Source: an uncultured Micavibrio sp.
GTDB taxonomy: Bacteria > Pseudomonadota > Alphaproteobacteria > Micavibrionales > UBA1664
NCBI GenBank assembly: GCA_913057885.1
Contig: CAJXOI010000009.1
Span: forward strand, 1 to 11,905
DNA: 11,905 nt
Reading direction: 5' to 3'
Part shown: piece after piece, positions 1 to 6,205 of the stretch
How the letters are laid out: every line of letters begins with the position of its first letter
Numbering within the stretch: position 1 is the stretch's first letter
Translations under genes and position numbers: made by a program
Notes under the pieces: model-generated
Told to the model about the DNA's origin: nothing
Databases searched by the model: none
Seen by the model: only the letters and a program-made list of their open reading frames with translations

Positions 1-11
1 ATGTTCCTTTC

Positions 12-842
12 TTAAGCTGATGGGGTTTCGTCACAGGGAATTTCGACGATACCGTCAGCATCGATCAAACCTGCACCTTGGGACATCACATTATTCACAA
101 AATGCGCCGCACGATCCCCGTGCCATGTGATATCGGTTTCGACCTCGGCACCAATGGCATGACCAATCGCCGTTTTGTGAAACCAGAAACATGAGCGCAC
201 ATCACCGCCATCAATTGGCAATCCGTTATGCACCATAAATGTTGTTCCCAGGAATTTCTTGGCCTGTGATCCCTGCCATGGAAGGTCTTCATTGCCGACA
301 TAATCCGCAGATGAAAATTCCTCAATTTGCAGCAATTCTGACCATTGTTTAACGCCAACAATACAAAATCTTTGGCCGTCATCCGGCACTTCGGCTGCAC
401 CCAAAATTTCATAAGCCTCAAGCAACTTTGCCTTTGTCATGCCGGTTGTGTTATCCGTCACAGATGCGGTTGCATTGGATAATGCGTTAATAATCATCTC
501 GTCCGTTTTACGACCCAAAGCATAAGCCCCTGCGGATGCAATGACCTGACGCTCATCATGATTGATTTTGATTTCATCCAATTTATCCAGCCAGTCACCA
601 GCATAATAATCCTGCAATTGAACTTCGATCGCTGTGTGTTCCAAATTCATCACGGGCACCATCCCACCTGATGATTTTGTCATGGCCGTGCCCTTACCGA
701 CCTTTTGAAATGTGCATGATGCACCCTTCACATTATTGGATGTGCGCACAGTATTACGTAGTTTTGAACCCATCCGTTGATAGGCGGAATGGACTTCGCT
801 TTCAAATTGTTTGACGAAGGCCGTATCGATTGATGTCGACAT
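12..842 (-). CDS. Phage major capsid protein
   Basis: The 276-aa product resembles the podovirus-type 'phage capsid protein' family found in alphaproteobacterial prophages; such proteins form the icosahedral shell, normally with an HK97-like fold. The recognisable parts are an N-terminal segment (about residues 8-50: FVKQFESEVHSAYQRMGSKL, then TVRTSNNVKG), a DYYAGDWLDKLDE stretch (about 78-90) and an SAGAYALGRKTDEMIINAL helix (about 103-121). The start is fixed by a strong Shine-Dalgarno AAGGAGA a few bases upstream. The gene is complete, and bases 1-11 hold an AAGGA-like site on the same strand, so another gene probably follows to the left. In T7-like phages capsid follows scaffold directly, but here about 2.9 kb separates them. 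Transcription probably starts at the dedicated promoter at 974-1002. Family assignment is from memory of conserved sequence, not from a search. Confidence 0.88.
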   Translation of the reverse strand: MSTSIDTAFVKQFESEVHSAYQRMGSKLRNTVRTSNNVKGASCTFQKVGKGTAMTKSSGGMVPVMNLEHTAIEVQLQDYYAGDWLDKLDEIKINHDERQVIASAGAYALGRKTDEMIINALSNATASVTDNTTGMTKAKLLEAYEILGAAEVPDDGQRFCIVGVKQWSELLQIEEFSSADYVGNEDLPWQGSQAKKFLGTTFMVHNGLPIDGGDVRSCFWFHKTAIGHAIGAEVETDITWHGDRAAHFVNNVMSQGAGLIDADGIVEIPCDETPSA

Positions 843-910
843 AGTAAGTCTCCTTAAAAAATGTTAATTGAAAATTTCTCAAGAAGGTTGTCGTCAGATA
901 GACGGCCTTG

Positions 911-950
911 AAATAAAAAACGCCCGGGCGGTATGACCGTTGTCCGGACG
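911..950 (-). terminator. Intrinsic terminator in the capsid leader
   Basis: Read on the minus strand, CGTCCGG pairs with CCGGGCG (one G-U pair), enclosing a smaller CGGT/ACCG hairpin, and is followed directly by TTTTTTATTT. This is a textbook rho-independent terminator. It lies about 70 bases upstream of the capsid start and downstream of the promoter at 974-1002, so it could close the glycosyltransferase transcript, attenuate the capsid transcript, or both. Confidence 0.75.
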
Positions 951-973
951 CAATTGTGGTCTTGATAGAATAA

Positions 974-1002
974 GTTATAGGATATAATTCCTATAATGTC
1001 AA
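974..1002 (-). promoter_or_regulatory. Sigma-70 promoter for the capsid gene
   Basis: On the minus strand a perfect -35 TTGACA (997-1002) is followed by a 17-base spacer and the -10 hexamer TATAAC (974-979, five of six consensus bases). The -35 overlaps the stop codon of the glycosyltransferase gene. Transcription should begin near 967 and run through the terminator at 911-950 into the capsid gene, giving a leader of about 125 bases. It is the best sigma-70 match noticed in the window. Confidence 0.7.
975..996. promoter_or_regulatory. Palindromic operator within the capsid promoter
   Basis: A perfect 8-base inverted repeat, TTATAGGA-N6-TCCTATAA, fills the spacer between the -35 and -10 of the capsid promoter, where a bound protein would occlude RNA polymerase. 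The core AGGATATAATTCCT (979-992) matches AGGATTTTATTCCT at 7098-7111, upstream of the S24 repressor gene, in 12 of 14 positions. Binding by that repressor is inference. Confidence 0.65.
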
Positions 1003-1898
1003 GCGGTTTTTTGAAGTTTTTTTGTATGGTGGTTGTGACGGAATGACCCATCATACCGTGCATGGGTAAAAACACCCTGCCCTTGTAAAATTTTAAAACC
1101 ACCCTTCCGCCACCAAGGTCCATTAATGCATAATTCTGGTGCTTGAAAATTATTGGCCGATCGTGTCGAGGCCGGATGCGCGTCAACATATGCCATGAAA
1201 ACATCCAGCCATTTTCGACGATTAATCAACAAACACTGATCGGTAAAATCAAGAGCATTACTATCGATAATTAAAAAATTCCCCTCACGCTTTATAACAT
1301 CCGGATATATTTCTTCCGGCTTTTCTTCGATAAAAATACTACGCCCCTGAAACCTCTTTGCGTTATGAGGTTTAAGCATACGGCGAACATACTTTTTTAC
1401 GGGGCTGGGTTTTATAGACGGACTGCCATGCTCTGTGGGGATATAATTTGAAGATATATTTTGCACATCATAATATTTTAAATATTTTGCAACATCGGCA
1501 AAACCCTCACCAACCTGCCACCGATGTCGCATACGCGCCATATCGGCTTTTCCAGATTCCAATAGTGCCACTGTATCTTGAATATAACGCATGGCGAAAT
1601 CAGAATTTTCACAGAGCGGATTGTCATTTTGGAGGAGCAAAACATAATCCGTAGTCATATTTTGAGCCAGTTTTTTCATTCCTGAGGCAATGCCCTGGTT
1701 TGGTCCGCCCACATAATCCCAGTCATAATCCTTGGCGATCTTTTTATCGTCTTCGGATAGGTCCGAAAAATAAATCAGCCTTTCATCAAACATCGAGAGC
1801 AAATCTTCAGGATAGCTATCCAATGACTTTTTAAGCGTTTCATGCGCTTTCCATGATAAAATTCCAATACCGATTGTTTTCTTTGATTTTGCCGACAT
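999..1898 (-). CDS. Glycosyltransferase, GT-A / family 2-like
   Basis: This encodes 299 aa from the chosen ATG at 1898. The frame stays open for 45 codons upstream, but that extension runs into the divergent PilZ gene and is not protein-like, so MSAKSKK is taken as the start. The N-terminus (IGIGILSWKAHETLKKSLDSY, residues 9-28) is a typical GT2 nucleotide-binding strand-helix. NQGIASGMKKL (67-77) and YVLLLQNDNPL (85-95) follow; the last occupies the DxD position but reads N-D-N. The C-terminal part has GPWWRKGGF and a His-rich end. It probably transfers a sugar from a nucleotide sugar in the cytosol; donor and acceptor are unknown. It is divergent from the PilZ gene with a 21-bp gap and lies inside the phage head module, so it may be a lysogenic-conversion cargo gene that alters surface glycans. 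No convincing Shine-Dalgarno precedes the start. Confidence 0.72.
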   Translation of the reverse strand: MSAKSKKTIGIGILSWKAHETLKKSLDSYPEDLLSMFDERLIYFSDLSEDDKKIAKDYDWDYVGGPNQGIASGMKKLAQNMTTDYVLLLQNDNPLCENSDFAMRYIQDTVALLESGKADMARMRHRWQVGEGFADVAKYLKYYDVQNISSNYIPTEHGSPSIKPSPVKKYVRRMLKPHNAKRFQGRSIFIEEKPEEIYPDVIKREGNFLIIDSNALDFTDQCLLINRRKWLDVFMAYVDAHPASTRSANNFQAPELCINGPWWRKGGFKILQGQGVFTHARYDGSFRHNHHTKKLQKTA

Positions 1899-1919
1899 TT
1901 TTATGCTATAACCATAATT

Positions 1920-2273
1920 ATGAAATTTGACCAATACTATAATGGAAAAACCGTAAATGACAATGATGCGGGTCAGCGCCGTGCCCACCCGCGTCGTACA
2001 ATGGATGTGTGCATGGTGAATGTTGATGGGCACCCTTATCCCGTTCAGGATTGGTCACAAGGTGGTGTTTTGTTTGAATGTGATACACGCCCATACGAAG
2101 CCGGCCAAACGGTTAATATGATCCTCAGATTCAAAGTCGGTCAAGCCATTGAAGACATTAAAGTTACAGGCAACATCGTTCGTAAAAATGCCCATGCCGT
2201 TGCGGCGCAATTCACGCAACTTCCTCAAAACGCGATGCAGTCTTTTGAAAAGGTTATCATACAGTCCGCTTAG
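1920..2273 (+). CDS. PilZ-domain protein (likely c-di-GMP receptor)
   Basis: The product is 117 aa, essentially a single PilZ domain. Both halves of the c-di-GMP signature are visible: RxxxR as R21-A-H-P-R25 and [D/N]xSxxG as D44-W-S46-Q-G-G49. A beta-strand-rich remainder (GGVLFECDTRPYEAGQTVNM, then VTGNIVRKN) fits the PilZ barrel. Known relatives bind cyclic di-GMP and regulate motility, exopolysaccharide or cell-cycle targets. It is the only plus-strand gene within the minus-strand phage module. It may be leaderless: a TTGATT / TATAAC promoter with an 18-base spacer ends about 8 bases before the ATG and no Shine-Dalgarno is visible. The divergent neighbour is a glycosyltransferase, so a joint role in surface polysaccharide is conceivable but unproven. 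Confidence 0.85.
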   Translation: MKFDQYYNGKTVNDNDAGQRRAHPRRTMDVCMVNVDGHPYPVQDWSQGGVLFECDTRPYEAGQTVNMILRFKVGQAIEDIKVTGNIVRKNAHAVAAQFTQLPQNAMQSFEKVIIQSA

Positions 2274-2373
2274 ATTCATAGATTTTGTGAATAAGGCTCG
2301 CAATTAAAAGTGATGAGAGCACATGCATTATTTAGATAAACTAAACAATCACATATACACATTATAAACTTTT

Positions 2374-2586
2374 TCATTTTCGTTGCTTGATAGCTTTTAC
2401 TGTAGAAAATAAAATAAATGCAACAATCCCTATAGTTCCAATATCAAAGCCAATATAAAACCAATTTTCGTGGGATATATTTTCATTTATTTCATAAACA
2501 AACATGATGATTTCTAAAATCATAATCACTGCAAAAATTATTGCAGTGTAGTAAATTAGCCATAAAGGGACATGGTTTTTAAACAT
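2374..2586 (-). CDS. Small two-helix membrane protein
   Basis: The 70-aa product is unrecognised. It has two strongly hydrophobic segments, at about residues 8-30 and 43-63, joined by an acidic loop (YEINENISHENW) and ending in a basic tail (KAIKQRK). It is the last gene of a compact minus-strand operon: its ATG begins one base after the stop codon of the 67-aa gene, so translation is probably coupled. Base composition is visibly AT-rich compared with the phage structural genes on either side. Possible roles for such proteins in prophages include superinfection exclusion, toxin or toxin-antidote, but nothing here assigns one. Confidence 0.6.
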   Translation of the reverse strand: MFKNHVPLWLIYYTAIIFAVIMILEIIMFVYEINENISHENWFYIGFDIGTIGIVAFILFSTVKAIKQRK

Positions 2587-2587
2587 T

Positions 2588-2791
2588 CTATTTCTGTTTA
2601 TCCTTAAAGAAAATAAGATATAGCACCACTAAACTAATCCACAAAAACCATAACCCAAAATTAACCATTTTCATGATGGTTAAGAAATCAGCTGCTTCCA
2701 ACATACTAGTGTGCGATACAAAAATATAAATGAGATATCCCACACACAAAGTAAAAGCTATATAACAAAGAATAATCGCTATTTTATTCAT
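2588..2791 (-). CDS. Small two-helix membrane protein
   Basis: The 67-aa product is unrecognised. It has hydrophobic helices at about residues 4-25 and 42-63, a short loop (SHTSMLEAADFLTIMK) and a charged C-terminus (FFKDKQK). It overlaps the upstream 50-aa gene by 8 bases and is followed one base later by the 70-aa gene, which resembles it in size and topology (two helices, basic tail). These tight junctions support a real translated gene despite its size. Its AT-richness matches the rest of the five-gene cassette. Function is unknown. Confidence 0.6.
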   Translation of the reverse strand: MNKIAIILCYIAFTLCVGYLIYIFVSHTSMLEAADFLTIMKMVNFGLWFLWISLVVLYLIFFKDKQK

Positions 2792-2936
2792 TAAGTTCTT
2801 TTTTTCTTTGGGTAATCATATTTTCTAATCTATCACGTTCTTTTTTCAGATTGAATAATTTGATTTCATCAGATTTAAAGGCCTCACTTGATAAGCTATA
2901 TCCCATATTACCGCCAGTTATTGCAGATCCAAGCAT
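2784..2936 (-). CDS. Short coiled-coil protein, partial paralogue of the 122-aa protein
   Basis: This encodes 50 aa from an ATG at 2936 to a TAA at 2784-2786. It begins with a Gly-rich stretch (MLGSAITGGNMGYSLSS) followed by a charged amphipathic helix (LFNLKKERDRLENMITQRKK). The last 38 residues align without gaps to the C-terminus of the 122-aa protein at 3315-3683. Shared points are G-x-S-x-S, then LK-x-x-R, I-x-x-RK and a final L, 11 identities plus many conservative changes. The 5' end overlaps the 136-aa membrane gene by 29 bases, and an AAAAGG lies shortly before the ATG. Because the frame is open further upstream, it could also be the remnant of a longer gene. It may be a truncated duplicate retaining only the second coiled coil. 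Confidence 0.5.
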   Translation of the reverse strand: MLGSAITGGNMGYSLSSEAFKSDEIKLFNLKKERDRLENMITQRKKELNE

Positions 2937-3318
2937 AACACCTTTTCCCAAAAAATTTATAATAAAGAAGGGCTGTAGGCATTGGCGTAATACCGTGTAA
3001 AACCGTTATCCAATAACTATTCATGAGCAAGTTTTCTGGCTGTTTGTATGCCAACATGAAAGGAATAATTATAAATATAATTAGAAAAACCATTCTGTAT
3101 ATAATTGAACGTTTTTTTACCTCTACATAATAAAACCCGAAGAAAAGCCCGAACCATAAAATCATCCATATTTCGTAACTATTTGTGACTTGTTCAATAG
3201 TTTGATGATAGCCCGTCATTATCATTAAAATCATAAATAATGCGGGCAAAAGACTAGAAATTAAAAGAAATACTAAACTATCACATAAGAAATTGATGAT
3301 ATTTTTTTTTGCATTCAT
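2908..3318 (-). CDS. Four-helix membrane protein
   Basis: The 136-aa product is unrecognised. It has a short basic N-terminus (MNAKK), then hydrophobic segments near residues 12-35, 49-65, 72-91 and 100-120, and a basic C-terminus ending CNNWR. The positive-inside pattern (EVKKRS between helices 2 and 3, GKRC after helix 4) suggests an inner-membrane protein. Its ATG overlaps the stop of the upstream coiled-coil gene in an ATGA junction, so the two are likely made together. Its codon use is markedly AT-rich relative to the neighbouring scaffold and connector genes, consistent with acquired cargo. A partner role with the coiled-coil protein is inferred from coupling only. Confidence 0.65.
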   Translation of the reverse strand: MNAKKNIINFLCDSLVFLLISSLLPALFMILMIMTGYHQTIEQVTNSYEIWMILWFGLFFGFYYVEVKKRSIIYRMVFLIIFIIIPFMLAYKQPENLLMNSYWITVLHGITPMPTALLYYKFFGKRCYAWICNNWR

Positions 3319-3683
3319 TTCAATTTATCTTTTCTATCTTTTATCTGCTTTATGATATGTTCTCTGTCTCTTTTAAGCAATGCTATTTCAACCTGTAAAT
3401 TTTTTAAAAATGTTTCTGATATGCTATTACCTGTATCTGCGCCTTTAATACCCACAACCGGGGCGATATTCTTAATCGCACTAATAGATCGCCCAGCTGG
3501 ACTTAAAGATAAAAACCCTAATAAGCCTGAGGCTGCCCCTCCAACTATACCCGCAGGACGCACTTTAGAAGATACAAATTTTAACTCATCTTCTTTGTAT
3601 TGAATTTCATATTCAATTTCCTTCAATTGTATTTCCAATTGGTCAATATCAAATTGAATTGATTGTCGTTTTTGTTCATCCAT
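3315..3683 (-). CDS. Coiled-coil protein with central glycine-rich hydrophobic segment
   Basis: The 122-aa product is unrecognised. Residues about 8-40 form an acidic amphipathic helix with heptad spacing (IDQLEIQLKEIEYEIQ). Residues 44-78 are rich in Gly, Ala and Ser (VGGAASGLLGFLSLSPAG) and could insert into or lie on a membrane. Residues 88-122 form a second, basic coiled coil (LQVEIALLKRDREHIIKQIK). A helix-glycine segment-helix layout of this kind is seen in hairpin, pore or tape-like proteins, but no family is claimed. An AAGGAT site precedes the ATG, immediately after the scaffold terminator. It is the first of five genes running to 2374. The C-terminal part is repeated, diverged, in the 50-aa protein two genes downstream. 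Confidence 0.65.
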   Translation of the reverse strand: MDEQKRQSIQFDIDQLEIQLKEIEYEIQYKEDELKFVSSKVRPAGIVGGAASGLLGFLSLSPAGRSISAIKNIAPVVGIKGADTGNSISETFLKNLQVEIALLKRDREHIIKQIKDRKDKLK

Positions 3684-3702
3684 TTTTGATCCTTAAAGTA
3701 AA

Positions 3703-3722
3703 CTCCCCGTAAAAACGGGGAG
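3703..3722 (-). terminator. Intrinsic terminator after the scaffold gene
   Basis: A perfect 8-bp stem, CTCCCCGT and ACGGGGAG around a four-base loop, lies 8 bases past the scaffold stop codon. Read on the minus strand it is followed by TTTACTTTAA. The T-run is broken, so termination may be partial, which could let some transcription reach the small-gene operon whose Shine-Dalgarno follows at once. Confidence 0.75.
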
Positions 3723-3730
3723 CAAAGATA

Positions 3731-4444
3731 TTATTCACCATACAGGTTTTTAAATCCGTCCGTGACCTTGGCAATATAGGATGGATCTTTGTCGCGCCAA
3801 TATTTCGGGTCATTCATCATGGAATGCAGGTCTTTTTCCGCGTTTGACGAAACGGATTTCGTCTGCCCCCCAAGTGTTTGCGGCTCTTCGGATTGCATCA
3901 TTTTATAGAGAGCAATAATCCCCTCATAAGAAGAGCTCATACCCTCTAAAACTTGAGGCGGCAGATTTTTTTGACCAAAGACAAGCATTTGACGTGAGGC
4001 CTCGCGCCATTGGTCTTGGCCACCGAAATACTCCATCAGGCGCTCGACCTCTCGATCGGCCTGAAATTCGGCGGCCATCTCCATAATCATTGGCACCATC
4101 TTTTCAACGGCCAAATCATAAACTTCTTGCACTTGTTCACCATTAAACCCTTTGGCATGAAGGCGTTTGTTCAAATCCGCATCCGGTTCAAACAAATTAT
4201 CACGCACGGATACCTTATATTCATCGGCCGAGGCAGGAACACCAGCCGCACGTAAAAACCGTGCACGTGTTTCGTCATCTTCGGGTTGAGGGATGGATGA
4301 CGACAATTTTTTCTCTAACTCAGCATATGATTTCAAAAGTGCATCAATACGAACTTCCCCAGTTTCAGCATTCCAGAATTTATCTGGCACGCCCTCTGGT
4401 TTTTGCGCAGTTTCATTGAGTAGGTTTTTGTCCTGAGTGGTCAT
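3731..4444 (-). CDS. Phage capsid assembly scaffolding protein
   Basis: The 237-aa product is a largely helical, acidic protein with the family's usual opening (EGVPDKFWNAETGEVRIDAL, about residues 17-36), followed by KSYAELEKKL. The C-terminal end has a short basic/aromatic tail (KDPSYIAKVTDGFKNLYGE), consistent with scaffold proteins that bind coat protein through their C-terminus. In T7-like phages the equivalent guides procapsid assembly and is then released. The start overlaps the connector stop in an ATGA junction and has a strong AAGGAGA site, so connector and scaffold are translated together. The gene position between connector and capsid fits, except for the inserted segment that follows. 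Assignment rests on sequence style plus gene order. Confidence 0.8.
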   Translation of the reverse strand: MTTQDKNLLNETAQKPEGVPDKFWNAETGEVRIDALLKSYAELEKKLSSSIPQPEDDETRARFLRAAGVPASADEYKVSVRDNLFEPDADLNKRLHAKGFNGEQVQEVYDLAVEKMVPMIMEMAAEFQADREVERLMEYFGGQDQWREASRQMLVFGQKNLPPQVLEGMSSSYEGIIALYKMMQSEEPQTLGGQTKSVSSNAEKDLHSMMNDPKYWRDKDPSYIAKVTDGFKNLYGE

Positions 4445-5937
4445 GATTGATCTCCTTGGTTTGGTTCTATGGTTTCAGGGTTTGATAAGATTATTTCTTC
4501 ACGGATCAGGTCACTGGGTACGCCCAGTGCCTGTCCAAGATGACGTATTGCGGCAGGTAAGTTGACGGCGGTTGCCGCCTCGGGTCCCATCGCCAGGGCA
4601 GAGTTGATCCAATAAAGTGTGTTTTGAATATTATTTTGTCGTTGCCCCAACGCAAGCGGGGAGCGGTAATCCAATGTGACCAACCGGCCATCAATATCAA
4701 TGTCGGGCACCTCGCCACGGCGGCGCAATATTCCGTATGCGCGCTGAATAAGCGGGGTCAGCAACTCTGACTGTAGCCGCCCGTATGTTGCACCCAATAG
4801 CAATGCCATTTCTGCGGATCTTTCCAAAACCTCGGTCGCGGTCATTTGGCGTTGACCGATCATGCCCAGACGATCCACCAACAAAGCATGACGTATACGG
4901 GACCGCAGATCCTCCAAAACAATTTGGGAAACATCAAAATTAGACGGCATCTCAAGCGGGGTTAATCCCTTTGACCCCACGGCCTTTGGAATAATGCTTC
5001 CTGGTGTCAGTTCAATATTTTCAAGATTGATGACACCATCGTCATCCGCCTGCCAAACACCACTCACGGCAATAGAGGCGTTTTTTAAAATCAATTCCAC
5101 GACCTTGTTTGCCGTTTTGATATCAGGCAGGGATTTCATAACGGGGGATCGCCCATAGATTTCACCTGGGGACTTCATCCAACGAAAGGCAATAAAAGGC
5201 GATTGTGCATATTGACCAGTCGCCAACAATAACGGCTCAGTCATATCCTCGGTTAAAAACGCAGCATAATCATAAGTAAGACCGTTTGGTGTAACCGTTT
5301 CCAATACAGCAAAGGATGCATTGGAATCCTTGACACCTCGTTCAATAACTTTTGAAGGCAAGTCAATATCCGCAAATCGATCTTGCATTTCCTGCAATGT
5401 CATACTGACCTCGCGATAAACAGTGTCTAGTCGCCCTGTCCGACGCCCCTCCTCCAATGCAATTGTTGATAATGGAATTGCTTTAAACCGAAAGGCCGAA
5501 TAATCACCCGGCTGGGATTCTTCAAATAATAATATTGCGGTTCCGCCAACGATCACATCCAAAAACGCCTGATGCATTTCCGTTGTAAAATTGGATTTAT
5601 CCAAATGGGATTGAAGCAATCGTGCCGCCTTTTCCAATGCAGGGGCCAGTAACTCTGAATCTTGTTTCGGCATATCTGGCCCTGGCGTTAAACCAAACCA
5701 TTGAGACCATGGTGGAGTTAAATTGCCCAATAGGCTGGCCGCTAATTGCTCGACAGAGTCCATGGCCGTGCCGTCATAGATATCTGCGGTTCTGTTGCGC
5801 CCACCGGAAAAACCGTCATAGCTTTCCTGCTGTGGCAACGCATATTGGTAACATTCCTTCCAAAGGGCTTCCCAACTATTTCGGCGTGATTTCGCCGCAT
5901 CATATCCGCTCATTATTTCATTGTGTATTTGTGTCAT
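4441..5937 (-). CDS. Phage head-tail connector (portal) protein
   Basis: The 498-aa product fits the 'bacteriophage head to tail connecting protein' family, the T7 gp8-type portal, which forms the dodecameric ring for DNA entry and tail attachment. Typical N-terminal features are present: an aromatic helix (WEALWKECYQYALPQQ, residues 22-37), IYDGTAMDSVEQLAASLLGNLTPP (about 53-76) and the WSQWFGL motif. Its length matches the family. The C-terminal third holds SRIRHALLVDRLGM and MTATEVLERSAEM, characteristic of these connectors. The ATG at 5937 has a GGGAGA site, and the stop of the upstream 87-aa gene lies 2 bases before it. A terminase large subunit would normally lie just upstream, but none is present in this window. 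The gene appears intact. Confidence 0.92.
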   Translation of the reverse strand: MTQIHNEIMSGYDAAKSRRNSWEALWKECYQYALPQQESYDGFSGGRNRTADIYDGTAMDSVEQLAASLLGNLTPPWSQWFGLTPGPDMPKQDSELLAPALEKAARLLQSHLDKSNFTTEMHQAFLDVIVGGTAILLFEESQPGDYSAFRFKAIPLSTIALEEGRRTGRLDTVYREVSMTLQEMQDRFADIDLPSKVIERGVKDSNASFAVLETVTPNGLTYDYAAFLTEDMTEPLLLATGQYAQSPFIAFRWMKSPGEIYGRSPVMKSLPDIKTANKVVELILKNASIAVSGVWQADDDGVINLENIELTPGSIIPKAVGSKGLTPLEMPSNFDVSQIVLEDLRSRIRHALLVDRLGMIGQRQMTATEVLERSAEMALLLGATYGRLQSELLTPLIQRAYGILRRRGEVPDIDIDGRLVTLDYRSPLALGQRQNNIQNTLYWINSALAMGPEAATAVNLPAAIRHLGQALGVPSDLIREEIILSNPETIEPNQGDQS

Positions 5938-5939
5938 CC

Positions 5940-6203
5940 TTATTCTCCCAACAGGTTTTTGCGTTTTGGCGTTAATGTGCTTTGGTCAGTCAACACACCA
6001 CGATACGATGTTTGAATGGTCGAATTGCGCCCTCTTGCTGTGCGACGGATAACATCCTCTACCTTTGCAACATCTTCATCACTTTGCTGCGTACTTTTAC
6101 CGCTTTGCTTTGGTGGTTCTGATATTTTTGATGGCGCGGCCCGAGGGACAGAATAACTCATTGGCCGATATGATGGGGTGGAGTAGGTAAACAAAGATCC
6201 CAT
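5940..6203 (-). CDS. Small protein of the phage head operon
   Basis: The 87-aa product is unrecognised. The N-terminal half is low-complexity and Pro/Ser/Lys-rich (YSTPSYRPMSYSVPRAAPSK). The second half carries a charged helix (DEDVAKVEDVIRRTARGRNS) and a final LTPKRKNLLGE. A clear AAGGAT Shine-Dalgarno precedes the start, and the stop lies 2 bases from the connector start, so it is co-translated with it. Short proteins at this position in podovirus-type prophages are often uncharacterised head or connector accessories. It was chosen as real because of its operon fit and ribosome site, not because of homology. Confidence 0.6.
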   Translation of the reverse strand: MGSLFTYSTPSYRPMSYSVPRAAPSKISEPPKQSGKSTQQSDEDVAKVEDVIRRTARGRNSTIQTSYRGVLTDQSTLTPKRKNLLGE

Positions 6204-6205
6204 AA

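Noticed and set aside
854..1204. A 116-aa minus-strand open frame over the glycosyltransferase end and capsid leader
   Set aside because: It overlaps the better-supported glycosyltransferase in another frame and runs across a promoter and terminator. Its sequence has no protein-family character.
1899..2033. N-terminal extension of the glycosyltransferase by 45 codons
   Set aside because: The extension lies antisense to the PilZ gene and shows no protein-like pattern. The GT2 N-terminal strand begins a few residues after the internal Met at 1898.
3352..3603. An 83-aa plus-strand open frame antisense to the 122-aa coiled-coil gene
   Set aside because: It has no ribosome site or homology and lies wholly over a gene with clear operon signals on the other strand.
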